Positions 1 to 7,970 of a DNA stretch of 64,000 bases are shown piece by piece; positions within the stretch are counted from its first letter, which is position 1; each line of letters starts with the position of its first letter. Position numbers and translations under genes: made by a program. The DNA is taken from positions 1 through 64,000 of the forward strand of contig JBCBTJ010000009.1 of assembly GCA_039818665.1 (NCBI GenBank). The letters run 5' to 3'. Below the pieces are notes generated by a model. The model worked only from the letters and a program-made list of their open reading frames with translations, was not told the DNA's origin and did no database searches. This stretch comes from JBCBTJ01 sp039818665 (GTDB lineage: Bacteria; Pseudomonadota; Alphaproteobacteria; Caulobacterales; Hyphomonadaceae).

Positions 1-220
1 CGCGGCCGCTGGTCTTGAGGCGGAGTGTGTGGGCGTCCACGAATTCAGCCCGCTCTTCGAAGTCCTCAGCGCCGGCGTTTCATGGAGGCGCTCGAAGCCG
101 AGGTCGATCGGCTCTCCGGCATCTATATGCGCAATCTCCGCAACGCCGGCGCTGAGGTCTTCGAAGAGCGGGCTGAATTCGTGGACGCCCACACACTCCG
201 CCTCAAGACCAGCGGCCGCG
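1..220. repeat. 79-bp inverted repeat at window start (probable fold-back artefact)
   Basis: Bases 1-79 are the reverse complement of bases 142-220 with one mismatch (63 against 158), separated by a 62-bp spacer. The right arm lies in frame inside the glutathione reductase gene and encodes family-typical sequence; the left arm encodes nothing recognisable. The left arm is therefore most likely a chimeric fold-back copy at the end of a contig rather than biology. A genuine inversion or rearrangement breakpoint is the alternative. Confidence 0.85.
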
Positions 221-1224
221 AGGTCACGGCCGAGAAAATCCTGATCGCCGTCGGCGGCGCGCCCTGGCGGCCCGACGATCTCGAAGGCGTCGATCGCACG
301 ATCACGTCGAACGAGATCTTCCACCTGAAAAAGCTCCCCAAACACATTGTGGTCGCTGGCGGCGGCTATATCGCGGTGGAGTTCGCGCATATCTTCGCCG
401 GCCTCGGCGTCAAAACCTGTCTCGTCTATCGCGGCGACACGGTCCTGCGCGGCTTCGACTATGATGTGCGCACCCATGTGCATGAGGGCCTCAAGGAGGC
501 CGGCGTGCGCGTCATCACCAAGACCGTCTTCGACAAGATCGTCGACAGCGACGACCCGGACCTGCCGCACCGCATCCACCTCACCAATGGCGATGAGATC
601 GACGCCGACGTCATTATGATGGCGGTCGGCCGGCGGCCCGCCACGGCTGGTCTCAATTGCGAGGCCGCGGGCGTTGAGCTGACCGAGAACGGCGCCGTCA
701 AAGTCACGAAAGAGTCCCGCACCAATGTGGACCATATCTGGGCGGTGGGCGACGTCACCGATCGCGTGGCGCTCACGCCGGTCGCGATCCGGGAAGGCCA
801 AGCCTTCGCAGAGACCGAGTTTTACGGCCGCCCCGCGGTGTTCGACCACAACATGATCCCCACGGCCGTGTTCTCCCAGCCGGAAGTCGGCACGGTCGGC
901 CTTGGCGAGGACGCCGCGCGCCAAGCCCATGGCGAGATCGACGTCTATCTCACCCGCTTCCGCCCAATGAAAAACATGCTTTCGCGGGAGACGTCTCGGG
1001 TGCTGATGAAGATCATCGTGCGCCGCCGCGACGACGTCGTCCTCGGCGTCCACATCGTCAGCCCGGACGCCGCGGAGATGATCCAAACCGCGGCCATCGC
1101 GGTGAAGATGGGCGCGACCAAGGCCGACTTCGACCAAACCTGCGCCTTGCATCCGTCCGTGGCCGAAGAGCTGGTCACCATGCGCGAAAAGTACACGCCT
1201 CCGGAACTGAAAGCCGCCGAGTAG
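82..1224 (+). CDS. gor: Glutathione-disulfide reductase, 5'-truncated
   Basis: The enzyme reduces glutathione disulfide with NADPH in the cytoplasm. About 380 genuine residues remain of a family length near 460. The N-terminal FAD-binding GxGxxG and the redox CxxxxC motif are missing. What is present: ILIAVGGAP, the NADPH-binding Rossmann motif GGGYIAVEFA, the second FAD motif AVGDVTDRVALTP, and the dimerisation domain ending with the active-site histidine in LHPSVAEELVTM. Upstream of base 80 the sequence is an inverted copy of bases 142-220, so the apparent ATG at 82 is only the first in-frame methionine after the junction and not the real start. The gene ends 2 bp from the convergent TIR-ParA gene. 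Confidence 0.9.
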   Translation: MEALEAEVDRLSGIYMRNLRNAGAEVFEERAEFVDAHTLRLKTSGREVTAEKILIAVGGAPWRPDDLEGVDRTITSNEIFHLKKLPKHIVVAGGGYIAVEFAHIFAGLGVKTCLVYRGDTVLRGFDYDVRTHVHEGLKEAGVRVITKTVFDKIVDSDDPDLPHRIHLTNGDEIDADVIMMAVGRRPATAGLNCEAAGVELTENGAVKVTKESRTNVDHIWAVGDVTDRVALTPVAIREGQAFAETEFYGRPAVFDHNMIPTAVFSQPEVGTVGLGEDAARQAHGEIDVYLTRFRPMKNMLSRETSRVLMKIIVRRRDDVVLGVHIVSPDAAEMIQTAAIAVKMGATKADFDQTCALHPSVAEELVTMREKYTPPELKAAE

Positions 1225-1226
1225 CG

Positions 1227-2534
1227 TTACGCGGCCAAGACCTCCAATAGTTCGTTTCCGGCGGAGACCAGGCTCTTGCGGATCGCGCCGAGACCGCCGC
1301 CGCGTCCGTGATGCACCAAGAGCTGGCGCCAGATCGGCTCGTCGTCATCGGGTCGCTTGATCTGAAGATGCCCGCTGCGCGGCACCGCGGCGGTCATCAA
1401 CGCCCTGGACAGCGGAAAGCCGACGGACTCGTCGTACAACCCGTTGCGCGCGTCGGCCTCGAAATCCGACTGTTCGTTCCGCGACACCGCGTTGAACAAG
1501 ACCGAAAGCTGCGGCCGGGCCTCGCGGTCCGTGTGCTGGTCGATCACCCGGTGGAGCAGCCGCACGCCGCGCAAGGAGTACATGTCGGCGTGCATCGGCG
1601 TCAGCACGCGATCGGCCGCTTCCAGCGCGCACTGGGTCAGGAAGGTCGCGTTCGGATTGGTGTCGAAAAGGATCAGATCATAGCCGCCGCGATAATACTC
1701 GATCGATTGCAGGAAATTTTGGCGCACCGCCTCCAGCGCGTCAGGGTCGTGGGCGAAGGCGTATTTCGACAGCTCGAACTGGCCGGTGATCAGATCCAGC
1801 CGTCCGTCGGGGCCGCTGGCGTCAAACAGGGGCGTCGCGATTTGCGTCGAGGGCGCCGCGGCGAAGGGTTCTGTCGACAGCCGGTTCCAATCATCGGCGG
1901 GCGAGGGGGCGTCGGATTGGTGAAGCCGGCTCTTTTCGAACAGAGACAGCACGCTGCGATCGGCGGCCGCGCTGGCGTCAGCGTCCTCCATCGAGAAGAA
2001 GGTTTGGGTCAGATTGTATTGCGGATCGAAGTCGATCAGCAGAACGCGGCGGGCGCTCTGGGCCTGCATCGCGCCAGCGAGCTGCGCCGACAGCGTCGTC
2101 TTCCCGACCCCGCCCTTGAGGTTCATCACCGAGACCACCGGACACCGGCCGCGATACCGCTTGCGGGCGTCGCTGACGAGATCGTCCAACCCGCCGTCCG
2201 CGCCCCGGAAGTGTTTCAATACAGGTCCGATTTCAGACTTGAATCGACCGGTCAGCTTGGATCGGTCGATTTGAAACGGCACGAGCGGCACGCCGGCGGA
2301 CTTGGCCGTCTCTAGATCGCGCCGCACATCGCCGGAACGCTGCGCCGAGGCGGAGATCAGCGGCACCACCGCCGCGCTGGAGCCGATCGCCAAGTCGGCC
2401 GCCACGCGGTCGCCTCGGTCCGTTGAGCGGGACACGTCGTACTTCGTCGTCATCCCGGCGCGCCGGAACGCCTCATGGACCTCGAGCACGGCGTCCAGAT
2501 CCTCTGGACCGTGCGAGATGAAGATGTGCGCCAT
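1227..2534 (-). CDS. TIR domain fused to ParA/Soj-like ATPase
   Basis: 435 aa. Residues 1-90 form a TIR-like domain (IFISHGPEDLDAV at the N-terminus, then SAAVVPLISASA and GVPLVPFQID strands). After a short linker, residues 132-300 form a MinD/ParA-type ATPase with deviant Walker A LKGGVGKTT (139-147, signature lysine K140), VLLIDFDPQ (164-172) and DLILFDTNPN (286-295). The start is set by GGGGAG six bases before the ATG; the frame stays open further upstream but would run through aroG. D73 occupies the place where catalytic TIR domains usually have glutamate, so NADase activity is uncertain. The gene stands alone, divergent from aroG. A defence or signalling role is inference; the domain assignments are firm. 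Confidence 0.8.
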   Translation of the reverse strand: MAHIFISHGPEDLDAVLEVHEAFRRAGMTTKYDVSRSTDRGDRVAADLAIGSSAAVVPLISASAQRSGDVRRDLETAKSAGVPLVPFQIDRSKLTGRFKSEIGPVLKHFRGADGGLDDLVSDARKRYRGRCPVVSVMNLKGGVGKTTLSAQLAGAMQAQSARRVLLIDFDPQYNLTQTFFSMEDADASAAADRSVLSLFEKSRLHQSDAPSPADDWNRLSTEPFAAAPSTQIATPLFDASGPDGRLDLITGQFELSKYAFAHDPDALEAVRQNFLQSIEYYRGGYDLILFDTNPNATFLTQCALEAADRVLTPMHADMYSLRGVRLLHRVIDQHTDREARPQLSVLFNAVSRNEQSDFEADARNGLYDESVGFPLSRALMTAAVPRSGHLQIKRPDDDEPIWRQLLVHHGRGGGLGAIRKSLVSAGNELLEVLAA

Positions 2535-2684
2535 GAAGCTCCCCAGCCGGCCGCAACGATATCCCTTTAGTGCTAGTCGCGATTTGCGACACTTGTCTTC
2601 TGCACCTGCGAAAATGGGTGGCGCCGGGGCCATTGTCCACAAGGAAAGCTTGTGGTTCTCTCCCGCGCTCACTGGAGCCTGACC
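2535..2684. promoter_or_regulatory. Divergent intergenic region between TIR-ParA and aroG
   Basis: This 150-bp gap must carry the promoters of both divergent genes. It contains a small inverted repeat, GTCGC-GATTT-GCGAC at 2576-2590, that could be an operator or a short hairpin. I see no clear -35/-10 pair that I would defend. Confidence 0.3.
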
Positions 2685-4061
2685 ATGACCTGGACCCCTT
2701 CGGATTGGCGACAAAGGCCCGCCAAACACATCCCGGAAGATTATCCGGACGCCGATCATTTGCATGAGATCGAGACGCGTCTTCGGTCCTATCCGCCGCT
2801 CGTCTTCGCGGGCGAGGCGCGCACGCTGAAGACGCGCCTGGCCCAGGTCGCCGCTGGCGAGGCGTTTCTGCTTCAGGGCGGGGATTGCGCCGAGAGCTTC
2901 AAAGAGTTCCATCCGGACAATCTGCGCGACACGTTCCGGGTCATGCTGCAAATGGCGGTTGTGCTGACCTTCGCAGCGAAGAAGCCGGTGGTGAAAGTCG
3001 GCCGCATCGCCGGCCAGTTCGGCAAGCCGCGCTCCTCGCCCGTCGAGACGATCGACGGCGTGACGCTGCCCTCCTATCGCGGCGACAATATCAACGGCAT
3101 GGAGTTCACGTCGGAAGCCCGCACGCCGGACCCTGACCGTCTGTTGCAGGCCTATTCGCAGTCCGCGGCGACGCTGAACCTGCTCCGCGCATTCTCCCAG
3201 GGCGGCTATGCCGATCTCAGCAATGTCCACGCCTGGATGCTGGGCTTTGTCGACCGCTCGCCCCAGGGCGCGCGCTATCAGGCGCTCGCTGACCGTATCT
3301 CTGAGTCCATCGCTTTCATGGAGGCGTGCGGCGTCACCTCGGCGAGCGTGCCGCAAATGGCGCAGGTGGAGTTCTACACAAGCCACGAAGCGCTGTTGCT
3401 CGGCTACGAAGAGGCCCTCACCCGCATCGATTCCACCAGCGGCGATTGGTACGACACCTCGGCCCACTTCTTATGGATCGGCCATCGCACGCGCCAGGTC
3501 GATCATGCCCATGTCGAGTTCTGCAAAGGCGTGAAAAACCCGATCGGAATCAAATGCGGGCCCGGCCTGGAGGCCGACGAGCTTTTGGGTCTGATCGACA
3601 CGCTAAACCCCGAAGACGAGGCTGGCCGGATCACGCTGATCAGCCGCTTCGGTTCGGAAGGCGTCGCCGACGGCTTGCCGGTTCTAGCGCGGGCGGTTCA
3701 AGCGAGCGGGCGCACCGTCGTCTGGTCCTGCGACCCCATGCACGGCAACACGCTCAAAGCCTCGACCGGCTTTAAACCCCGCCCCGTCGACCGCATCCTC
3801 TCAGAGGTCAGCCAGTTCATCGACATCCTCCACTCCGAAGGCGCCCAGCCCGGCGGCGTCCACTTGGAGATGACCGGCCAAGATGTCACCGAATGTCTCG
3901 GCGGCGCCCAGGAGATCACCGAGGAAGACCTGTCGTCGAGATACCACACCCATTGCGATCCGCGTCTCAATGGCGAGCAAGCTCTTGAACTGGCCTTTAT
4001 GGTGGCGGAGAAGCTCGGCTCCGTGAATGCGTCGGGCACAACGACGCGCGCGGCCGGATAG
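2685..4061 (+). CDS. aroG: Class II (plant-type) DAHP synthase
   Basis: 458 aa. It condenses phosphoenolpyruvate with erythrose 4-phosphate to give DAHP, the first step of the shikimate pathway. Class II signatures are present: FLLQGGDCAESF with the metal-binding cysteine, GRIAGQFGKPRSSP, NPIGIKCGPGLE, WSCDPMHGNT and GVHLEMTGQDVTECLGG. The ATG at 2685 gives the family start MTWTPSDW; the reading frame remains open 33 bp upstream, but that extension is not family-like. The MATE gene follows after 12 bp, so the two are probably cotranscribed. Confidence 0.93.
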   Translation: MTWTPSDWRQRPAKHIPEDYPDADHLHEIETRLRSYPPLVFAGEARTLKTRLAQVAAGEAFLLQGGDCAESFKEFHPDNLRDTFRVMLQMAVVLTFAAKKPVVKVGRIAGQFGKPRSSPVETIDGVTLPSYRGDNINGMEFTSEARTPDPDRLLQAYSQSAATLNLLRAFSQGGYADLSNVHAWMLGFVDRSPQGARYQALADRISESIAFMEACGVTSASVPQMAQVEFYTSHEALLLGYEEALTRIDSTSGDWYDTSAHFLWIGHRTRQVDHAHVEFCKGVKNPIGIKCGPGLEADELLGLIDTLNPEDEAGRITLISRFGSEGVADGLPVLARAVQASGRTVVWSCDPMHGNTLKASTGFKPRPVDRILSEVSQFIDILHSEGAQPGGVHLEMTGQDVTECLGGAQEITEEDLSSRYHTHCDPRLNGEQALELAFMVAEKLGSVNASGTTTRAAG

Positions 4062-4073
4062 AAGGGGGCGTCC

Positions 4074-5501
4074 ATGCCGAGGCGGGACTGGCCCGCCTGG
4101 GCGCGGGCTTCGGACATTGTCGACTTGGTGCGGCTGGCCTTGCCGGTCGCAGCCTCGCGCGCGGCGGTGCCGATCATGTCGGCCACCGACGTGGTCGTGC
4201 TCGGCCGCAACGCCCAGCTCGAGCTGCCCTATATCACCAACGGCTATCTCTTGGTCGGTCTCGGCCTCGCGGTTGGGATGGGGATTCTTCAAGGCGTCCA
4301 GGTCTTCACTGCGGAACTCTCCGGCGTCGGCGAGCAGCGCAATACGGGCCGTGTCCTGCGCCGCGGGCTCTGGGTCGGCTTGGTTCTCGGCGTCGTCTTC
4401 ACACTCGCATCCTGGCTTAGCGCTGGGCCCATGTTCCACTATCTCCTGGTCACGGTGCCGGAAGCGCGCGCGGCGGCGACGGGCGCGGAGTTCGACCGCG
4501 CGGCCGCCGAGCTCATTGCAGCCGGCACCGTCACGGCGACGAACATCCTCGCTTTCGGGCTGATCTGGCACATGCTGACCGTCGGCGGTTCGCTCTATCT
4601 CGAAGCCCTGCGCCGTCCCGGCCTGGTCACGGCGTTGATGTATATCGGCGTTCTGATCAATCTGGTCATCGACCTCGCGCTCGTCGCGGGATGGTGGGGC
4701 CTGCCGAAAATGGGCGCCGACGGCGTCGCTTGGGCGACGACCGGCACGCGCATCGTGCTCACCTTCGGCTTATTCGCCGTGATCGCCCTGATGACGCCGG
4801 GCTTCAAACGGTCCGATCCCGCGCCAAAGGACGAGTTTTGGCGCCAGAACAGCGTCGGCGCCGGCGGCGCCATCGCCAATGTCGCCGAGTTCGGCGGCTT
4901 CAATCTCACCTTCATCATCGCGACTTGGGTCAGCATCGTCGCCGCCACGATCTATTCGCTGGCGATCCAGCCGATCTTCCTCACCTTTATGATCTTCATG
5001 GGGCTCGGCACCGCGACGAGCGTTCGCGTGGCCGAGGCGTTCGGCCGCGGCGATGCGGTGCAAGTGCGCGACGCCTCTCGCCTCGGCGTTGTCGCCTGCG
5101 TGGTGGTGGGGCTCTTTCTCGCAGCCTTTGTCTGGCTGGCGCGCGAGCCGATCGCCGTGTTCATGGTGACCCGGGAAAGCGAAGCCGGTGTCGATCTGCT
5201 CGGGCCCTTGACGGCGTTGATCGGCTTCACGGCGCTGGTGCTGATTTTCGACGGCCTGCAAGGCGTGGCGTCCATGGCGCTGCGCGCGCAAGAGGTGATC
5301 TGGACGCCGGCGGCGATCCAGATCGGCTCTTATTTCGGGATCATGCTGCCGGCCGCCTATTGGATCGGCGTGGTCCAGGGGCGGGGCGCCATGGGCGTTA
5401 TGGAAGGCGTGCTGATCGCCTCATTGGCCGCCGGCTTGGCGCAAACCGTGGTGCTTGAAACGAAAACGGCGCGCCGGTTGTCCCAGCGCGCCGTTCCCTA
5501 A
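4074..5501 (+). CDS. MATE family multidrug/toxin efflux transporter
   Basis: 475 aa, very hydrophobic, with about 12 membrane segments arranged as two similar halves, as in MATE (NorM/DinF-like) exporters. The N-terminal half has ALPVAASRAAVPIMSATDVVVLGR, spread over residues 17-40, followed by a short-residue-rich helix; the C-terminal half contains FDGLQGVASMALRAQEVIW, typical of the family. These inner-membrane proteins extrude organic cations or drugs in exchange for Na+ or H+. The substrate cannot be told from sequence. It sits 12 bp after aroG with GGGGG upstream as a likely ribosome site. Confidence 0.85.
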   Translation: MPRRDWPAWARASDIVDLVRLALPVAASRAAVPIMSATDVVVLGRNAQLELPYITNGYLLVGLGLAVGMGILQGVQVFTAELSGVGEQRNTGRVLRRGLWVGLVLGVVFTLASWLSAGPMFHYLLVTVPEARAAATGAEFDRAAAELIAAGTVTATNILAFGLIWHMLTVGGSLYLEALRRPGLVTALMYIGVLINLVIDLALVAGWWGLPKMGADGVAWATTGTRIVLTFGLFAVIALMTPGFKRSDPAPKDEFWRQNSVGAGGAIANVAEFGGFNLTFIIATWVSIVAATIYSLAIQPIFLTFMIFMGLGTATSVRVAEAFGRGDAVQVRDASRLGVVACVVVGLFLAAFVWLAREPIAVFMVTRESEAGVDLLGPLTALIGFTALVLIFDGLQGVASMALRAQEVIWTPAAIQIGSYFGIMLPAAYWIGVVQGRGAMGVMEGVLIASLAAGLAQTVVLETKTARRLSQRAVP

Positions 5502-5520
5502 GCCACTTCAGCCTTCTGGC

Positions 5521-5787
5521 TTAAAGATCCTTCAAAGCCGTCGCCGGCTTGAACGCCGCCGAGGTCTTTTCGGCGATCTTGATCTTTTCACCCGTGGCCG
5601 GGTTGCGGCCTTCGCGCGCGCCACGTGTTTTGGCGACGAACGTGCCGAAACCGGCGATCGCCACAGAGTCGCGCTTCTTCACCGCGCCGGCGATCGTGTC
5701 GAACACCGCGTCCACCGCTTTGCCGGCTTCCGCTTGGGAGAGGCCTGCGTCGCTGGCGACCGCTTTGGTGAGATCCCCTTTGTTCAT
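5521..5787 (-). CDS. hupB: HU-family DNA-binding protein
   Basis: 88 aa, the usual HU length. It begins MNKGDLTKAVA and contains the beta-arm motif GFGTFVAKTRGAREGRNPATG, read over residues 46-67, with the conserved RNPATG(E) loop that inserts into the minor groove. It is a histone-like nucleoid protein that bends DNA. GGAG lies six bases upstream of this ATG; the frame extends four codons further, but that start would lack the ribosome site. It is preceded by a small hairpin at 5808-5824. Confidence 0.93.
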   Translation of the reverse strand: MNKGDLTKAVASDAGLSQAEAGKAVDAVFDTIAGAVKKRDSVAIAGFGTFVAKTRGAREGRNPATGEKIKIAEKTSAAFKPATALKDL

Positions 5788-5807
5788 GGTGTGCTCCATT
5801 CATTCTA

Positions 5808-5824
5808 AACGGCTTTTTGCCGTT
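5808..5824. other. Short perfect hairpin upstream of HU gene
   Basis: AACGGC-TTTTT-GCCGTT, a 6-bp stem with a 5-nt loop, lies 21 bp upstream of the HU start and 59 bp after the stop of the preceding minus-strand gene. It could be a weak terminator for that gene or part of the HU leader. There is no convincing T-tract on the minus strand beyond three T. Confidence 0.3.
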
Positions 5825-5882
5825 GGCCGCACCATGCATGATTCAAGCGGGTTGGATAGCTCGGATTCCCAATAACCATAGG

Positions 5883-6794
5883 CTAAACGCCCAGAATCCA
5901 CCCTTCTTCGCGCTCAATCTGTGGAATTTTCGCCTCGGCCCAGTCTTGCGGCGGTCCGAAGGCGGCGCCGAGGCGTTCCTTCTCATCCAATCCCCAATAG
6001 TGACGGGCGATTGTTCGAACCTGCGCCGCGTCCGGCGGTTCGCCGCCCTCGGGCTCGGCCGTCACCATGGAGGGATAGATCTCCGCCAGCACCACTTGGA
6101 CGCCGTCGAGCGCCGTTTCATCGAGCGCGCGGAAGCCGGTCTCGAACGGCCAAATGCGTGCATCCGGCAACGACCCGCGCAACGTCCGCACATGCGGAAT
6201 GCCGAGCAGCATCTGGCTCCCGACGCTGCCGGTATATGCCAGCTGCCAGACCGATTTCGGCTGCGCTTTCTTTTCCGCCCGCGCATAGGCTTCAACCGCG
6301 CGGTATTCCGGCAAGCCGTTCGCGGCGAAGTCGCCCTTCTTGGTCGCGAGCGTCGAGACCTCGTCGCGCGCCGGCACGCCCCAAAAGGGGAAGGGGCCCT
6401 TGCTGATGCGGTAGTTGAAGCCCGCCGCCACGGCGAACCGGCTGTTGGAATTGTCGGGCTTGTCTTTCAGCTTGCCGGCGAGCAGAGCGTGCATCGCAGC
6501 CCACGGCGGCTCGTTTGAGGTGTCGAGCCCCAGCGCATCCGCCGTGCCCGCCGGATAGCCGAACGAAAAATCGAAGCCGATCAGCACCTTGTCGCCGCGC
6601 CCGGTCAACTTGCCGACGATGCCTTCGATGAACTCGACGGCTTTCAGGCGCGTCGACGGGTTCACCGCCGAATACGCCATTTTCAGCCTTGCGTCGCGCG
6701 CCAGCACGCCGACCCAGATGGAGTTCGCGCCGGTGGTCGGTTTGGAGGCGGCGCTCCAATCCACCATGACATAAGCGTCGAACAGCCGCCCCAT
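5883..6794 (-). CDS. Conserved protein of unknown function, RNase-H-like (DUF429-like) fold
   Basis: 303 aa. It begins with the acidic beta-strand AYVMVDWSAAS and has a second acidic strand VLIGFDFSFGYP near residue 90, the arrangement of RNase-H-like/DUF429 proteins. From memory, close relatives in alphaproteobacteria are sometimes annotated as cobalamin biosynthesis protein CbiG; nothing here resembles true CbiG and no cobalamin gene is nearby. The function is unknown. It lies 15 bp downstream of the CurA-like reductase on the same strand, so the pair may be cotranscribed. Confidence 0.6.
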   Translation of the reverse strand: MGRLFDAYVMVDWSAASKPTTGANSIWVGVLARDARLKMAYSAVNPSTRLKAVEFIEGIVGKLTGRGDKVLIGFDFSFGYPAGTADALGLDTSNEPPWAAMHALLAGKLKDKPDNSNSRFAVAAGFNYRISKGPFPFWGVPARDEVSTLATKKGDFAANGLPEYRAVEAYARAEKKAQPKSVWQLAYTGSVGSQMLLGIPHVRTLRGSLPDARIWPFETGFRALDETALDGVQVVLAEIYPSMVTAEPEGGEPPDAAQVRTIARHYWGLDEKERLGAAFGPPQDWAEAKIPQIEREEGWILGV

Positions 6795-6809
6795 CGATTC
6801 GTCCGCGTC

Positions 6810-7832
6810 CTAGCCGATTTTCACCAGCATCTTGCCGGTGTTCGCGCCGCTGAAGAGGCCCATAAAGGCTTCTGGCGCCTTTTCGATCCCGTCCATCACG
6901 GTCTGCTCGTATTTGAGCTTGCCGGACCCGATCCATTCGGACATGTCGCGCACGAAGTCAGGCTGCATGTCGATATGGGTCGAGACAATGAAGCCCTGCA
7001 GCTTCAACTGCTTACCCACCGCCATGATCATATTGTGCGGGCCGGGCCGGGGCTCGGTGGCGTTGTACTGCTCGATCATGCCGCAAAGCGCCAGACGCCC
7101 CATGGGGCGCGCCAGCTCGATCGCCGCCTGAAGGTGGTCCCCGCCGACATTGTCGAAATAGACGTCGATCCCCTTCGGCGCAGCCTCCGCCAGCGCGCCG
7201 ACCAAGCCGTCATAGCCGCCGACCGCTTTGTAGTCGATCGCGTGGTCCACCCCGATAGACTTCAAATACGCGACCTTCTCCGGGCCGCCGGCCGAGCCGA
7301 CCACGGTGCAGTTCTTGATCTTAGCGATCTGACAAACCGTCGAGCCCACAGCGCCGGCCGCGCCCGAGACGAAGACCGTCTCGCCTTCCTTCAGCTCGCC
7401 CACGCGGAGCAAGCCGGCATACGCGGTCAACCCCGGCATGCCGACCACGCCGAGAAACGCTTCGTCCGGCAGGTTCACCGCCGGCAGCTTCTGCGTCAGC
7501 GCGGCCTCCGGCGGTGCGGTCCACGCCTCACGCCAGCCCAGCATAGAGTTCACTTTGTCGCCGACGGCGTAGTCCGGGTGGTTTGAGGCGACCACTTGGC
7601 CGATGGCGCCGCCTTGCAGGCTCTCGCCGAGCTGGAAGGGCGGGACATAGCTTTCCCGGTCCATCATCCGCCCGCGCATATAGGGGTCGACCGACATCCA
7701 GGAGTTCTTGACCTGGATTTGTCCGTCGGCCGGCGCTGGAACGTCGCGTTCGACCAGCTCGAAATCGCTCGCCTTGGGCTCGCCGACCGGGCGCGTCTTC
7801 AAAGTCCAGTCTCTTGATGTCGTCGCCGTCAT
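6810..7832 (-). CDS. NADP-dependent oxidoreductase, CurA/prostaglandin-reductase type
   Basis: 340 aa, zinc-independent medium-chain dehydrogenase/reductase. MSVDPYMRGRM, GMPGLTAYAGLL and the nucleotide-binding VSGAAGAVGSTVCQIAK with the later VGSAGG are characteristic, as is YFDNVGGDHL. Members reduce alpha,beta-unsaturated ketones and aldehydes with NADPH. The ATG at 7832 has AGGGAGG upstream and yields the usual N-terminus; the frame is open 23 codons further upstream, but that part is not family-like. It is divergent from nadE. Confidence 0.85.
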   Translation of the reverse strand: MTATTSRDWTLKTRPVGEPKASDFELVERDVPAPADGQIQVKNSWMSVDPYMRGRMMDRESYVPPFQLGESLQGGAIGQVVASNHPDYAVGDKVNSMLGWREAWTAPPEAALTQKLPAVNLPDEAFLGVVGMPGLTAYAGLLRVGELKEGETVFVSGAAGAVGSTVCQIAKIKNCTVVGSAGGPEKVAYLKSIGVDHAIDYKAVGGYDGLVGALAEAAPKGIDVYFDNVGGDHLQAAIELARPMGRLALCGMIEQYNATEPRPGPHNMIMAVGKQLKLQGFIVSTHIDMQPDFVRDMSEWIGSGKLKYEQTVMDGIEKAPEAFMGLFSGANTGKMLVKIG

Positions 7833-7970
7833 AGCGGCCGCCTCCCTGTTTTCGTGTCTACAGCTCGCCGTCTTGATCGCTGAGCAAGGCGGCTCTGCCA
7901 AGGGTGCGGTGAAAAAAAGCCGCGTCGGCCCGGGATAGGCAGGCGGCCAGACGCGCGATAAGCAGCGCCT

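Noticed and set aside
1227..3467. A 746-aa minus-strand open frame including the TIR-ParA protein
   Set aside because: The upstream 311 codons lie antisense to aroG and have no family-like sequence; a good ribosome site and the TIR N-terminus fix the start at 2534.
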